Source of the DNA: Streptomyces fungicidicus
GTDB lineage: Bacteria > Actinomycetota > Actinomycetes > Streptomycetales > Streptomycetaceae
NCBI RefSeq assembly: GCF_003665435.1
Contig: NZ_CP023407.1
Location: 5,133,501-5,197,500, forward strand
Length of the DNA: 64,000 bases
Direction: 5' to 3'
This document shows, one piece after another, positions 1 through 8,696 of the stretch. Position 1 is the stretch's first letter. The number at the start of each line of letters is the position of its first letter. The notes below the pieces were generated by a model. It worked only from the letters and a program-made list of their open reading frames with translations. It was not told the origin of the DNA and searched no databases. Position numbers and translations under genes: made by a program.

Positions 1-1
1 C

Positions 2-2824
2 GACCTGGTGCTGCGCTACCGGGCCGCCAAACGCGAACGGGACCTGCTCGACTTCGGCGACCAGATCGCCCTGTCCGCCCGGCTCGCCGCCCTCCCCGAG
101 GTCGGCCGAGTGCTGCGCGACGAGTTCCGCGTGGTCCTCCTCGACGAGTACCAGGACACCTCGGTCGCCCAGCGCGTCCTGCTCGCCGGACTCTTCGGCG
201 GCGGCACCGGCCACCCGGTGACCGCGGTCGGCGACCCCTGCCAGGCGATCTACGGCTGGCGCGGCGCCTCCGTCGCCAACCTCGACGACTTCCCCGAGCA
301 CTTCGCCCACGCCGACGGCCGCACCGCCACCCGCCAGTCGCTCAGCGAGAACCGCCGCAGCGGCGGCCGCCTGCTGGACCTCGCCAACGGGCTCGCCGAG
401 CCACTGCGCGCCATGCACGCGGGCGTGGAGGCGCTCCGCCCGGCCCCGGGCGCCGAACGCGACGGCACCGTGCGCTGCGCCCTGCTGGCCACCCACGCCG
501 AGGAGATCGACTGGATCGCCGACTCCATCGCCCACCTCGTGAACACCGGCAAGGCACCCGGCGAGATCGCCGTGCTGTGCCGCACGGCCGGCGACTTCGC
601 CGAGATCCAGGGCGCCCTGGTCGCCAGGGACGTCCCCGTCGAGGTGGTCGGCCTGTCCGGGCTGCTGCACCTGCCCGAGATCGCCGATCTCGTCGCCGTC
701 TGCGAGGTCCTCCAGGACCCCGGGGCCAACGCCTCCCTGGTACGGCTGCTGACCGGCCCGCGCTGGCGCATCGGCCCCCGCGACCTCGCCCTGCTGGGCC
801 GGCGGGCCCGGCGGCTCGTCACCCACGCGCGCGTGGACGGCGACGACGACCCCGACCGGCGGCTCGCCGAAGCCGTCGAGGGAGTCGACCCGGCCGAGGT
901 GATCTCGCTCGCCGACGCCCTCGACACCTTCCTCGAGACCCCGATGGACGGCCGCCGGGACGACGACGGGCTGCCCTTCTCACCGGACGCGCGCGTGCGC
1001 TTCGCCCGCCTGGCCACCGAACTGCGCGACCTGCGCCGCTCCCTCGCCGACCCCCTCATGGACGTGCTGCACCGCGTCCTGGCCGTCACCGGCCTGGAGG
1101 TCGAGCTGTCCGCCTCGCCGCACGCCCTGGCCGCCCGCCGGCGCGAGACCCTGTCCAACTTCCTCGACGTCGCCGCCTCCTTCGCCGCCGGCGACGGCGA
1201 GGCCACCCTGCTCGCCTTCCTCGGCTTCCTGCGCACCGCCGCCCAGTACGAGAAGGGCCTCGACAACGCCCTGCCCGGCGGCGAGAACACCGTCAAGGTG
1301 CTCACCGCCCACAAGTCCAAGGGCCTCGAATGGGACGTCGTCGCCGTCCCCGGACTGGTCACCGGCACCTTCCCCAGCGGCCAGGGCCGCGAGAAGTGGA
1401 CCGCGCAGGGCAAGGTGCTGCCGCACGCGCTGCGCGGCGACGCCGACACCCTGCCCGACGTCGACTCCTGGGACTCCCGGGGCCTGAAGGCCTTCCACGA
1501 GGCCATGAAGGAGCACCAGCACACCGAGGAACTCCGCCTCGGCTACGTCACCTTCACCCGCCCCCGCTCCCTGCTGCTCGGCTCCGGCCACTGGTGGGGA
1601 CCCAGCCAGAAGAAGCCGCGCGGACCCTCCGCGTTCCTCCACGCCCTGTACCGGCACTGCGCCGCCGGGTACGGCGAGATCGAGGCATGGGCGGACGAGC
1701 CCGCCGAGGACGAGGAGAACCCGGCCCTTCACCGGGCCACCGACGACCAGGTGTGGCCCCTGGCCCTGGACGACGCCGCCCTTGCCCGCCGCCGCGCGGC
1801 CGCCGACACGGTCCTCGCCCACCTCGACCGCCTCGCCACCCGCTCCGACGGCCCCGCCGCGGCCGTGCACGACCCCGACGCCCAGGACCATCCGGACTGG
1901 CCGCCACCGCCCGATGACGAGGACCTCCCCGAGGAGGACCCCTTCGCGGACGCCGATCCGGGCGACTGGGACTCCTGGGTCACCGACCGTCCCGCCGTCC
2001 CGCACCAGGCGTCGGCCCCGGAAGCCGCCCCGCGCCCCCGCACGCCGGAGCGGGAGCCGGTGCCCCCGCCGCGCCCCCGGCTCACCCCCGAAGAGGCCCG
2101 CGCCGTCGCCTCCTGGGACCGCGACCTCGACGCCCTCGCCGGAGAGCTGCTGCGCACCCGCGAGAGCGTCACCGAGGTCCTGCTGCCCGCCTCGCTGACC
2201 GCCTCCCAGCTGCTGCGCCTGGCCGCCGACCCGGACGGCTTCGCCCAGGAGCTGGCCCGCCCCATGCCCCGCCCGCCGCAGCCCGCCGCACGCCGCGGCA
2301 CCCGTTTCCACGCCTGGGTCGAGGCACGCTTCGAGGAACTGACCCTGCCCATGCTCGACCCGGACGAGCTGCCCGGCAGCGACGCCGAGATCGAAGACGA
2401 ACGCGACCTGGAGGCCCTCAAGGAGGCCTTCGAACGCACCGAGTACGCCCACCGCACCCCGCACCGCGTGGAGACGCCCTTCCAGCTGTCGATCGCCGAC
2501 CGCGTTGTCCGCGGCCGCATCGACGCCGTCTACACCAAGCAGGACGGTGACGGGACGACGTACGAGATCGTCGACTGGAAGACCAGCCGGGGCCGCACCG
2601 CCGACCCGCTCCAGCTCGCCGTCTACCGGCTCGCCTGGGCCGAACAGCAGGGGATCCCCCTGGAGAGCGTCACGGCCGCGTTCCTGTACGTGCGCACCGG
2701 CGAGGTGGTCCGCCCCGGCGCACTGCCCGGCCGTCCCGAACTGGAACGGCTGCTGCTCGGAGAGCCGCCCGGCGGGACGCCCGGTGAGATACCGCACTCC
2801 GAGGACACCGGCGCGGGCCGATAG
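2..2824 (+). CDS. AdnA/AdnB-type ATP-dependent DNA helicase-nuclease (5' part missing)
   Basis: This is the C-terminal ~940 residues of a UvrD-like superfamily 1 helicase fused to a RecB-type nuclease; the N-terminus with the Walker A motif lies left of the window. Visible helicase motifs are LLDEYQDTS (motif II, near base 140), VGDPCQAIYGWRGA (motif III), SENRRS (motif IV) and TAHKSKGLEWD. After an acidic, proline-rich linker the C-terminus carries the PD-(D/E)XK nuclease signature, with GRIDAVY near 2520 and EIVDWKTSR near 2570, then a QLAVYRLAW motif. Known AdnAB heterodimers of actinobacteria resect double-strand breaks in place of RecBCD. The neighbours nudC and uvrD2 are the same as beside mycobacterial adnAB. 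I cannot say whether this is the A or the B subunit; the partner should lie upstream. Confidence 0.88.
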   Translation, partial: DLVLRYRAAKRERDLLDFGDQIALSARLAALPEVGRVLRDEFRVVLLDEYQDTSVAQRVLLAGLFGGGTGHPVTAVGDPCQAIYGWRGASVANLDDFPEHFAHADGRTATRQSLSENRRSGGRLLDLANGLAEPLRAMHAGVEALRPAPGAERDGTVRCALLATHAEEIDWIADSIAHLVNTGKAPGEIAVLCRTAGDFAEIQGALVARDVPVEVVGLSGLLHLPEIADLVAVCEVLQDPGANASLVRLLTGPRWRIGPRDLALLGRRARRLVTHARVDGDDDPDRRLAEAVEGVDPAEVISLADALDTFLETPMDGRRDDDGLPFSPDARVRFARLATELRDLRRSLADPLMDVLHRVLAVTGLEVELSASPHALAARRRETLSNFLDVAASFAAGDGEATLLAFLGFLRTAAQYEKGLDNALPGGENTVKVLTAHKSKGLEWDVVAVPGLVTGTFPSGQGREKWTAQGKVLPHALRGDADTLPDVDSWDSRGLKAFHEAMKEHQHTEELRLGYVTFTRPRSLLLGSGHWWGPSQKKPRGPSAFLHALYRHCAAGYGEIEAWADEPAEDEENPALHRATDDQVWPLALDDAALARRRAAADTVLAHLDRLATRSDGPAAAVHDPDAQDHPDWPPPPDDEDLPEEDPFADADPGDWDSWVTDRPAVPHQASAPEAAPRPRTPEREPVPPPRPRLTPEEARAVASWDRDLDALAGELLRTRESVTEVLLPASLTASQLLRLAADPDGFAQELARPMPRPPQPAARRGTRFHAWVEARFEELTLPMLDPDELPGSDAEIEDERDLEALKEAFERTEYAHRTPHRVETPFQLSIADRVVRGRIDAVYTKQDGDGTTYEIVDWKTSRGRTADPLQLAVYRLAWAEQQGIPLESVTAAFLYVRTGEVVRPGALPGRPELERLLLGEPPGGTPGEIPHSEDTGAGR

Positions 2825-2834
2825 GCTCGAGGAC

Positions 2835-4247
2835 ATGAGCCAGCCCGTTGACAGTGCCGTCAGCGCCGTCCGTACGTACATCGAGCAGCACCGTGCCGCC
2901 TTCCTCGACGACCTCGCCGAGTGGCTGCGCATCCCGTCGGTCTCGGCCCAGCCCGACCACGCGCCCGACGTGCGCGGCAGCGCCGAGTGGCTCGCCGCCG
3001 CACTCGAGGAGACGGGCTTCCCCACGGTTGAGGTCTGGCACACCCCCGGCGCCCCGGCCGTCTACGCCGAGTGGCCCTCCGACGACCCCGGGGCGCCCAC
3101 CGTGCTGGTCTACGGCCACCACGACGTGCAGCCCGCGGCACGCGAGGACGGCTGGGACAGCGACCCCTTCGAACCCGTCGTCCGGGACGGCCGTCTCTAC
3201 GCGCGCGGCGCGGCCGACGACAAGGGGCAGGTGTTCTTCCACACACTCGGCGTCCGGGCCCACCTCGCGACCACCGGCCGCACCGCCCCCGCCGTGCACC
3301 TGAAGCTGCTGATCGAGGGCGAGGAGGAATCCGGCTCCCCGCACTTCCGGGAGCTCGTCGAACAGCGCGCGGAGCGGCTCGGCGCCGACGCCGTGATCGT
3401 CTCCGACACCGGCATGTGGTCCGAGGACACCCCCACCGTGTGCACCGGCATGCGCGGCCTCGCCGAGTGCGAGATCCGGCTGTACGGCCCCGACCAGGAC
3501 GTCCACTCCGGTTCCTTCGGCGGCGCCGTCCCCAACCCGGCCACCGCCGCCGCCCGCCTGGTGGCCGCCCTGCACGACGACCGGGCGCGCGTGGCGATCC
3601 CCGGCTTCTACGACGGAGTCGTCGAACTCACCGACCGCGAACGCGAACTCTTCGCCGAGCTGCCCTTCGACGAGGGACAGTGGCTGCGCGCCGCGAAGTC
3701 CCACGGCACCCGGGGTGAAGCCGGCTACTCCACCCTGGAGCGCGTCTGGGCCCGCCCCACCGCCGAGGTCAACGGCATCGGCGGCGGCTACCAGGGACCC
3801 GGCAGCAAGACGATCATCCCGTCATCCGCCATGGTGAAGCTCTCCTTCCGGCTCGTCGCCGGCCAGGACCCCGAGCAGGTGCGGAAGGCCGTCCTCGCCT
3901 GGGCGCCCGGACAGGTGCCCGAGGGCATCCGCTGCGAGATCTCCTTCAGCCCCGCCACCCGCCCGTGCCTGACCCCCCTGGACCACCCGGCCCTGCGGTC
4001 CGTGGTCCGCGCGATGGGCCGCGCCTTCGACAAACCCGTCCGCTTCACCCGCGAAGGAGGCTCCGGCCCCGCCGCCGACCTCCAGGACGTCCTCGGCGCC
4101 CCCGTGCTGTTCCTGGGCATCTCCGTCCCGTCCGACGGCTGGCACGCCCCCAACGAGAAGGTCGAGCTGGACCTGCTCCTCAAGGGCGCCGAGACCAGCG
4201 CCCACCTGTGGGGCGACCTCGCCGAGCACTGGCGGCCCGTCCCCTGA
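2835..4247 (+). CDS. M20-family zinc dipeptidase
   Basis: A 470-residue M20/M25/M40 metallopeptidase, probably a cytosolic dipeptidase or related amidohydrolase of the CNDP type. The metal-site motifs are in order: GHHDVQP (residues 94-100), GAADDKG (125-131) and EGEEESGS (161-168), with the glycine-rich GGYQGPG in the C-terminal catalytic lobe. There is no signal peptide. The ATG lies 10 bases after the helicase stop, so the two are probably co-transcribed. In mycobacteria, as I recall, a membrane channel-like gene occupies this position between adnA and nudC, so this gene looks like a lineage-specific neighbour. The natural substrate cannot be read from the sequence. Confidence 0.88.
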   Translation: MSQPVDSAVSAVRTYIEQHRAAFLDDLAEWLRIPSVSAQPDHAPDVRGSAEWLAAALEETGFPTVEVWHTPGAPAVYAEWPSDDPGAPTVLVYGHHDVQPAAREDGWDSDPFEPVVRDGRLYARGAADDKGQVFFHTLGVRAHLATTGRTAPAVHLKLLIEGEEESGSPHFRELVEQRAERLGADAVIVSDTGMWSEDTPTVCTGMRGLAECEIRLYGPDQDVHSGSFGGAVPNPATAAARLVAALHDDRARVAIPGFYDGVVELTDRERELFAELPFDEGQWLRAAKSHGTRGEAGYSTLERVWARPTAEVNGIGGGYQGPGSKTIIPSSAMVKLSFRLVAGQDPEQVRKAVLAWAPGQVPEGIRCEISFSPATRPCLTPLDHPALRSVVRAMGRAFDKPVRFTREGGSGPAADLQDVLGAPVLFLGISVPSDGWHAPNEKVELDLLLKGAETSAHLWGDLAEHWRPVP

Positions 4248-4393
4248 CCTCCCACGCCGTCCGAACCGGACCTCCGCGCGGGGCACACTGGAAGGAACCC
4301 GCCGCGCCCCGCGGGACCCGGTTCCCACCGCCGCACGTCCCGCCGAACCGCCCGCCGACCCGATCCGTTCCCCCGGGGGAGTTGGAAGCACCC

Positions 4394-5338
4394 GTGACCA
4401 CCTGGACCGACCACACCGCCGACCGCCCCATCTCGCTCACCGCCCCGAGCGGCATCGACCGCGCCGCCCACCACCGGCTCGACGAGGCATGGCTCGCGGC
4501 GGCGTGGAGCCACCCCTCGACCCGCTGCTTCGTGGTCTCCGGCGGCCAGGTGCTCATCGACGAGGTGGCGGACGGGCGGACCGAACTCGTCATGACCCCG
4601 TCCTTCGAGGCCCCGCTCACCGAGGCCCACCGCTACTTCCTGGGCAACGACGAGAACGGCGTCAGCTACTTCGCCCTCCAGAAGGACTCCCTGCCCGGCC
4701 GCATGGACGACTCCGCCCGCCCGGCGGGCCTGCGCGAGGCGGGACTGCTCCTGTCGCCCCGCGAGGCCGGCCTGATGGTGCACGCGGTCGCCCTGGAGAA
4801 CTGGCAGCGGCTGCACCGCTTCTGCTCCCGCTGCGGCGAGCGCACCGTCATCGCCGCCGCGGGACACATCCGCCGCTGCCCCGCCTGCGGCGCCGAGCAC
4901 TACCCCCGCACCGACCCCGCGGTGATCATGGCCGTCGTCGACGACCAGGACCGCATCCTGCTCGGCCGCCAGGTGCACTGGCCCGAGGGCCGCTTCTCCA
5001 CGCTCGCCGGATTCGTCGAGCCCGGCGAGGCCATCGAGCAGTCGGTGCGCCGGGAGGTCCACGAGGAGGTGGGCATCGGCGTCGGCGAGGTCGAGTACGT
5101 CGCCAGCCAGCCCTGGCCCTTCCCGTCCAGCCTCATGCTGGGCTTCGTCGCCCGCGCCACCACCACCGTGATCGATGTCGACGGCGACGAGATCCACGAG
5201 GCCCGCTGGTTCTCCCGCGACGAACTCGGCGCCGCCTTCGCCTCCGGCGAGGTCCTCCCGCCCTACGGCATCTCCATCGCGGCCCGTCTCATCGAGCGCT
5301 GGTACGGCAAGGAGCTGCCGACCCGCGGCGCCTTCTGA
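4394..5338 (+). CDS. nudC: NAD(+) diphosphatase / RNA deNADding enzyme NudC
   Basis: A 314-residue NADH pyrophosphatase that cleaves NAD(H) to NMN(H) and AMP; the family also removes NAD caps from RNA. An N-terminal domain is followed by a zinc ribbon (Cys144, 147, 162, 165) and a complete Nudix box at 206-228 with its REVHEEVGI core. The SQPWPFPSS signature at 238-246 separates NudC from other Nudix enzymes. The GTG start was chosen because the conserved N-terminus begins there and a purine-rich GGAAG stretch lies upstream. The 146-base gap to the peptidase may hold its promoter. A strong hairpin follows. Confidence 0.95.
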   Translation: MTTWTDHTADRPISLTAPSGIDRAAHHRLDEAWLAAAWSHPSTRCFVVSGGQVLIDEVADGRTELVMTPSFEAPLTEAHRYFLGNDENGVSYFALQKDSLPGRMDDSARPAGLREAGLLLSPREAGLMVHAVALENWQRLHRFCSRCGERTVIAAAGHIRRCPACGAEHYPRTDPAVIMAVVDDQDRILLGRQVHWPEGRFSTLAGFVEPGEAIEQSVRREVHEEVGIGVGEVEYVASQPWPFPSSLMLGFVARATTTVIDVDGDEIHEARWFSRDELGAAFASGEVLPPYGISIAARLIERWYGKELPTRGAF

Positions 5339-5350
5339 CCCGGGACACAC

Positions 5351-5397
5351 GGAAGCGGGGTGGCCCCCTCTCGTCGAGGGAGGGCCACCCCGCTTCC
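5351..5397. terminator. Bidirectional intrinsic terminator between nudC and mrx1
   Basis: A long, nearly perfect inverted repeat (arms about 5351-5370 and 5376-5397, starting GGAAGCGGGGTGGCCC) sits between the convergent ends of nudC and mrx1. There is no U tract, as is usual in Streptomyces, so it probably stops transcription from both sides. Confidence 0.75.
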
Positions 5398-5408
5398 GGG
5401 TGGACGTC

Positions 5409-5651
5409 TCAGACGCCGACCTTCTGCTTCACCTGCGCCAGCGACGGGTTGGTGAGCGTCGAGCCGTCGGGGAAGAGAACGGTCGGCACCGTCTGGTTTC
5501 CGCCGTTCGCCTTCTCCACGAACGCCGCGGACTCCGGGTCCTGCTCGATGTTGATCTCGGTGTAAGCGATGCCCTCGCGGTCCATCTGGCTCTTCAGCCG
5601 GCGGCAGTAGCCGCACCACGTGGTGCTGTACATCGTCACAGTGCCCTGCAT
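5409..5651 (-). CDS. mrx1: Mycoredoxin Mrx1 (glutaredoxin-like)
   Basis: An 80-residue glutaredoxin-fold protein with the active site TWCGYC (Cys13, Cys16) and the cis-proline segment TVPTV. Mycoredoxins reduce mycothiol mixed disulfides on proteins, and mycothiol is the main thiol of actinobacteria. The ATG was chosen because it gives the usual family length; the longer upstream frame has no support. It is divergent from uvrD2, as in mycobacteria. A sigma-R-type promoter lies 49-75 bases upstream (5700-5726), so induction by disulfide stress is likely. SigR itself is encoded near 37.7 kb in this window. Confidence 0.92.
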   Translation of the reverse strand: MQGTVTMYSTTWCGYCRRLKSQMDREGIAYTEINIEQDPESAAFVEKANGGNQTVPTVLFPDGSTLTNPSLAQVKQKVGV

Positions 5652-5699
5652 GCCTCTCGCGCTCCTTCGGCGGCTCGGGGAAGTCCTCGTACGGTCAGG

Positions 5700-5726
5700 A
5701 ACGTACTTGAAAGCGCAGGCATTCCC
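5700..5726 (-). promoter_or_regulatory. Sigma-R-type promoter of mrx1
   Basis: On the minus strand GGGAAT (5726-5721) is followed by exactly 18 bases and GTT (5702-5700). This is the GGGAAT-N18-GTT form of the sigma-R consensus and has the same spacing as the sigR promoter at 37359. A transcript would start near 5692, leaving a short leader before the mrx1 ATG. Confidence 0.75.
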
Positions 5727-5795
5727 CCAGGGAGGGTGTGCCGCTCCGCGCCCCGGGTGACGTCCGCCGCATTGATACGACCGCGAGGCCTCCCC

Positions 5796-5804
5796 TGTGG
5801 ACAA
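5796..5804 (-). promoter_or_regulatory. DnaA-box sequence upstream of uvrD2
   Basis: TGTGGACAA is the reverse complement of TTGTCCACA, the preferred Streptomyces DnaA box. It lies 40 bases before the uvrD2 start, in the mrx1-uvrD2 intergenic region. Whether DnaA binds here is inference; a single box is weak evidence. Confidence 0.4.
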
Positions 5805-5843
5805 CCCGCTCACCTGTCTCCGGCGACCTGGCAGCATGGCTGT

Positions 5844-8051
5844 GTGACAGCAGCAACGCACTCCACCCTCTTCCCGCAGGTACCGGACTCGGCCGACGCG
5901 GTGCTCGAAGGGCTCGACCCCGAGCAGCGGGCCGTGGCCACCGCCCTGCACGGCCCGGTGTGCGTGCTGGCAGGCGCCGGGACCGGCAAGACCCGGGCCA
6001 TCACCCACCGGATCGCCTACGGGGTGCGCGCCGGGATCCTCCAGCCCTCCAGCGTGCTCGCCGTCACCTTCACCAACCGGGCCGCCGGGGAGATGCGCGG
6101 CCGGCTGCGCCAGCTCGGCGCCGTCGGTGTCCAGGCCCGCACCTTCCACTCCGCGGCGCTGCGCCAGCTCCAGTACTTCTGGCCGAAAGCGATCGGCGGC
6201 TCCCTGCCCCGCCTGGTCGACCGCAAGATCCAGCTCGTCGCCGACGCGGCCGCCGCCTGCCGCATCCGGCTCGACCGGGGCGAGCTGCGGGACGTCACCG
6301 CGGAGATCGAGTGGTCGAAGGTCACCCAGACAGTCCCGGCCGACTACGTGGCCGCCGCGGCCAAGGCCGGCCGTGAGGCACCGCGCGACCCCGCCGAGAC
6401 CGCCCAGCTCTACGCCGCCTACGAGGAACTGAAGCGGGAGCGCGCCGTCATCGACTTCGAGGACGTGCTGCTGCTGACCGTCGCCGTCCTGCAGGACCGG
6501 CACGACATCGCCGAACAGGTCAGGGCCCAGTACCAGCACTTCGTCGTGGACGAGTACCAGGACGTCAGCCCGCTCCAGCAGCGGCTGCTGGAGCTGTGGC
6601 TCGGCGAGCGGGAGAACCTGTGCGTGGTCGGCGACGCCAGCCAGACCATCTACTCGTTCACGGGCGCAACCCCCGACCATCTGCTCGACTTCCGCACCCG
6701 CCATCCCGGAGCCACCGTCGTCAAGCTGGTCCGCGACTACCGCTCGACCCCCCAGGTCGTCCGACTGGCGAACGGACTGCTCTCCCAGGCCCGTGGCCGG
6801 GCCGCCGACCACCGGCTGGAGCTGGTCTCCCAGCGCCCCGCGGGTACCGAGCCGGTCTTCACCGAGTACTCCGACGAGCCCGCCGAGGCCGAGGGCGCCG
6901 CCCGCCGCATCCGTGAGCTGGTCGACTCGGGGGTTCCGGCGAGCGAGATCGCCGTCCTGTTCCGGACCAACGCGCAGTCCGAGACCTACGAGCAGGCCCT
7001 CGCCGACGCCGGGGTGCCCTACCAGCTGCGGGGGGCCGAGCGGTTCTTCGACCGCCCCGAGGTGCGCAAGGCGGGCATCGCCCTGCGCGGCGCGGCCCGC
7101 TTCGGCGGCAACGACTCCCTTCTCGACGACGCCCCCGACCTGCCCTCCCAGGTGCGCGCCGTGCTCTCCGGCGAGGGCTGGACACCGCAGCCGCCGGCCG
7201 GTTCGGGCGCGGTCCGGGAGCGCTGGGAGTCGCTCGCGGCCCTGGTGAACCTCGCCCAGGACTTCGCCGCCGCCCGGCCCGGCGCCACGCTCGCCGACCT
7301 CGTCGCCGAGCTGGACGAGCGGGCCGGCGCCCAGCACGCCCCGACCGTGCAGGGCGTCACCCTCGCCTCCCTGCACGCGGCCAAGGGCCTGGAGTGGGAC
7401 GTCGTCTTCCTGGTGGGAGTCGCCGAGGGCATGATGCCGATCACCTACGCAAAGACCGACGAGCAGGTCGAGGAGGAGCGCCGCCTCCTCTATGTCGGTG
7501 TCACCCGTGCCCGCGAGCGCCTCCACCTCTCCTGGTCGCTCTCCCGCTCGCCCGGCGGCAGGCCCAACCGGCGCCCCAGCCGCTTCCTGGATGGACTGCG
7601 CCCCGGTTCGCACACCGCCGCCGCCCGCGGCGGCGCGGCCGGCACGGGTGGTGTGGAGCGCGGCTCCTTCGGAGCGGCGTCCGCGCCGGCGGCGCCCGCC
7701 CCGAGACGCCGGCAGCGCAGCCCTGCCCGCTGCCGGGTCTGCGGCCGCACCCTGACCGACGCGGGCGAGATGAAGCTGATGCGCTGCGAGGACTGCCCCA
7801 CCGACATGGACGAGGGTCTGTACGAGCGGCTCCGTGAGTGGCGGGCCGGCCAGGCACGGCGCAGCGGGCAGCCGGCGTTCTGCGTCTTCACCGACAAGAC
7901 ACTGATGGCCATCGCCGAGACGGTCCCCGACGACGAGCACGCACTGGCCAGGATCCCGGGGGTCGGGATGCGCAAGTTCGGCCGCTACGGAGCCGATGTT
8001 CTGGCCATCTGCGCAGGCCGGGACGTCGACGTGGATCAAGGCCGGGACTGA
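5844..8051 (+). CDS. uvrD2: UvrD2-type ATP-dependent DNA helicase with tetracysteine and HRDC domains
   Basis: A 735-residue superfamily 1 3'-5' helicase. It shows Walker A AGAGTGKT from residue 43, motif II DEYQD at 236, QTIYSFTG, LVRDYRST, the HAAKGLEWDVVFL motif and VGVTRARERLHLSW (motif VI). The C-terminus carries a four-cysteine module from residue 630 (CRVC...CEDC) and an HRDC-like domain (ALARIPGVGMRKFGRYG). This layout matches mycobacterial UvrD2, where the helicase is essential or important for repair. The GTG start precedes the conserved N-terminus; there is little ribosome-binding sequence, so the message may be leaderless or weakly translated. The wblC promoter begins directly after its stop codon. 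Confidence 0.93.
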   Translation: MTAATHSTLFPQVPDSADAVLEGLDPEQRAVATALHGPVCVLAGAGTGKTRAITHRIAYGVRAGILQPSSVLAVTFTNRAAGEMRGRLRQLGAVGVQARTFHSAALRQLQYFWPKAIGGSLPRLVDRKIQLVADAAAACRIRLDRGELRDVTAEIEWSKVTQTVPADYVAAAAKAGREAPRDPAETAQLYAAYEELKRERAVIDFEDVLLLTVAVLQDRHDIAEQVRAQYQHFVVDEYQDVSPLQQRLLELWLGERENLCVVGDASQTIYSFTGATPDHLLDFRTRHPGATVVKLVRDYRSTPQVVRLANGLLSQARGRAADHRLELVSQRPAGTEPVFTEYSDEPAEAEGAARRIRELVDSGVPASEIAVLFRTNAQSETYEQALADAGVPYQLRGAERFFDRPEVRKAGIALRGAARFGGNDSLLDDAPDLPSQVRAVLSGEGWTPQPPAGSGAVRERWESLAALVNLAQDFAAARPGATLADLVAELDERAGAQHAPTVQGVTLASLHAAKGLEWDVVFLVGVAEGMMPITYAKTDEQVEEERRLLYVGVTRARERLHLSWSLSRSPGGRPNRRPSRFLDGLRPGSHTAAARGGAAGTGGVERGSFGAASAPAAPAPRRRQRSPARCRVCGRTLTDAGEMKLMRCEDCPTDMDEGLYERLREWRAGQARRSGQPAFCVFTDKTLMAIAETVPDDEHALARIPGVGMRKFGRYGADVLAICAGRDVDVDQGRD

Positions 8052-8060
8052 TGCGAACTC

Positions 8061-8104
8061 GTCGAAAAAATAGTTTGCGCATGCCCCGGGAATCCCCATA
8101 GGTT
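8061..8104 (+). promoter_or_regulatory. wblC promoter with AT-rich WhiB7-type element
   Basis: An A-run (GAAAAAATAG, 8064-8073) lies just upstream of a -35 TTGCGC (8075-8080). An 18-base spacer leads to a -10 TAGGTT (8099-8104). WhiB7/WblC proteins are known to bind an AT-rich block next to the -35 element of their own and target promoters through an AT hook, so this fits autoregulation. The leader before wblC would be almost 590 bases. Confidence 0.7.
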
Positions 8105-8214
8105 CTTAGGCACGGGGACAGCGGCCTTCTCGAAGGGCCCGACTCCGTGTTGTACTTGCATATCCGCGGACTGGTTAACCCCGGTCCCCTAGACGCCGAG
8201 AGGAGGCGAGTCCA

Positions 8215-8529
8215 GTGATCAGCATCAACAGCAGCTCCGTCGTCAAACTGACCGATCGCTCGGCCGTCTCCCTGTGCATTCTCGGCGCCTCGAACCAGGG
8301 CACCGGTCTGTCCGGCATCCGTGCCGCACGCCCGGCGTCCTTTGTCGCTCCCGCGGCTCCTGCCGTCCGTGAGCGCAATGAGCGACCGACCAAGGCACTG
8401 GAAGCGGTAGTGGCACAGGCGCACGCCTATGCCTTTGCGGCGGCCGGTGCCGGATTCCGGAAGCAGACGACGCAGCACCACCTGATGTGGGCCTTCCGTG
8501 GGCCAGAACCCTGGAGTGATCCAGCCTGA
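8215..8529 (+). CDS. Upstream regulatory reading frame in the wblC leader
   Basis: A 104-codon frame in the wblC leader. It starts with GTG, preceded by an ideal AGGAGG (8201-8206) at 8-base spacing, which argues that it is translated. The stop codon lies inside a small hairpin (8525-8539), 22 bases before a strong intrinsic terminator. The peptide resembles no enzyme I know. The arrangement fits ribosome-mediated attenuation, in which stalling by translation inhibitors changes leader folding and lets transcription reach wblC. Leader-frame control of whiB7/wblC has been reported in actinobacteria. The exact folding here is my inference. Confidence 0.7.
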   Translation: MISINSSSVVKLTDRSAVSLCILGASNQGTGLSGIRAARPASFVAPAAPAVRERNERPTKALEAVVAQAHAYAFAAAGAGFRKQTTQHHLMWAFRGPEPWSDPA

Positions 8530-8551
8530 TGCGATCAGGCCGGCGCCTTCA

Positions 8552-8593
8552 GGGCCGCGGAACCCCACCCGGGATCCGCGGCCCTTCTGTTTT
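8552..8593 (+). terminator. Attenuator in the wblC leader
   Basis: Perfect 10-bp arms GGGCCGCGGA (8552-8561) and TCCGCGGCCC (8575-8584) enclose a 13-base loop and are followed by the T-rich TTCTGTTTT. This is a canonical intrinsic terminator, rare in such GC-rich DNA. It stands between the upstream frame and the wblC start, so it acts on the wblC transcript itself. Confidence 0.85.
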
Positions 8594-8696
8594 CCCCGAA
8601 CGGGGGCAGACCGAAGCGCCTCGGGACACGAGAGAACCCGGTACCAGCCGCCACCCGGTCAACAGGCCGGAAACGACCAGACGAGGAAGACGATCC

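Noticed and set aside
980..3043. 687-codon frame on the minus strand opposite the adn-type helicase
   Set aside because: It is an antisense shadow of two clear genes; high-GC third positions keep the frame open and it has no recognisable domain.
5409..8099. Minus-strand frame of 896 codons running over uvrD2 into mrx1
   Set aside because: Only its last 80 codons (Mrx1) are real; the rest is antisense to uvrD2 and lacks any domain.
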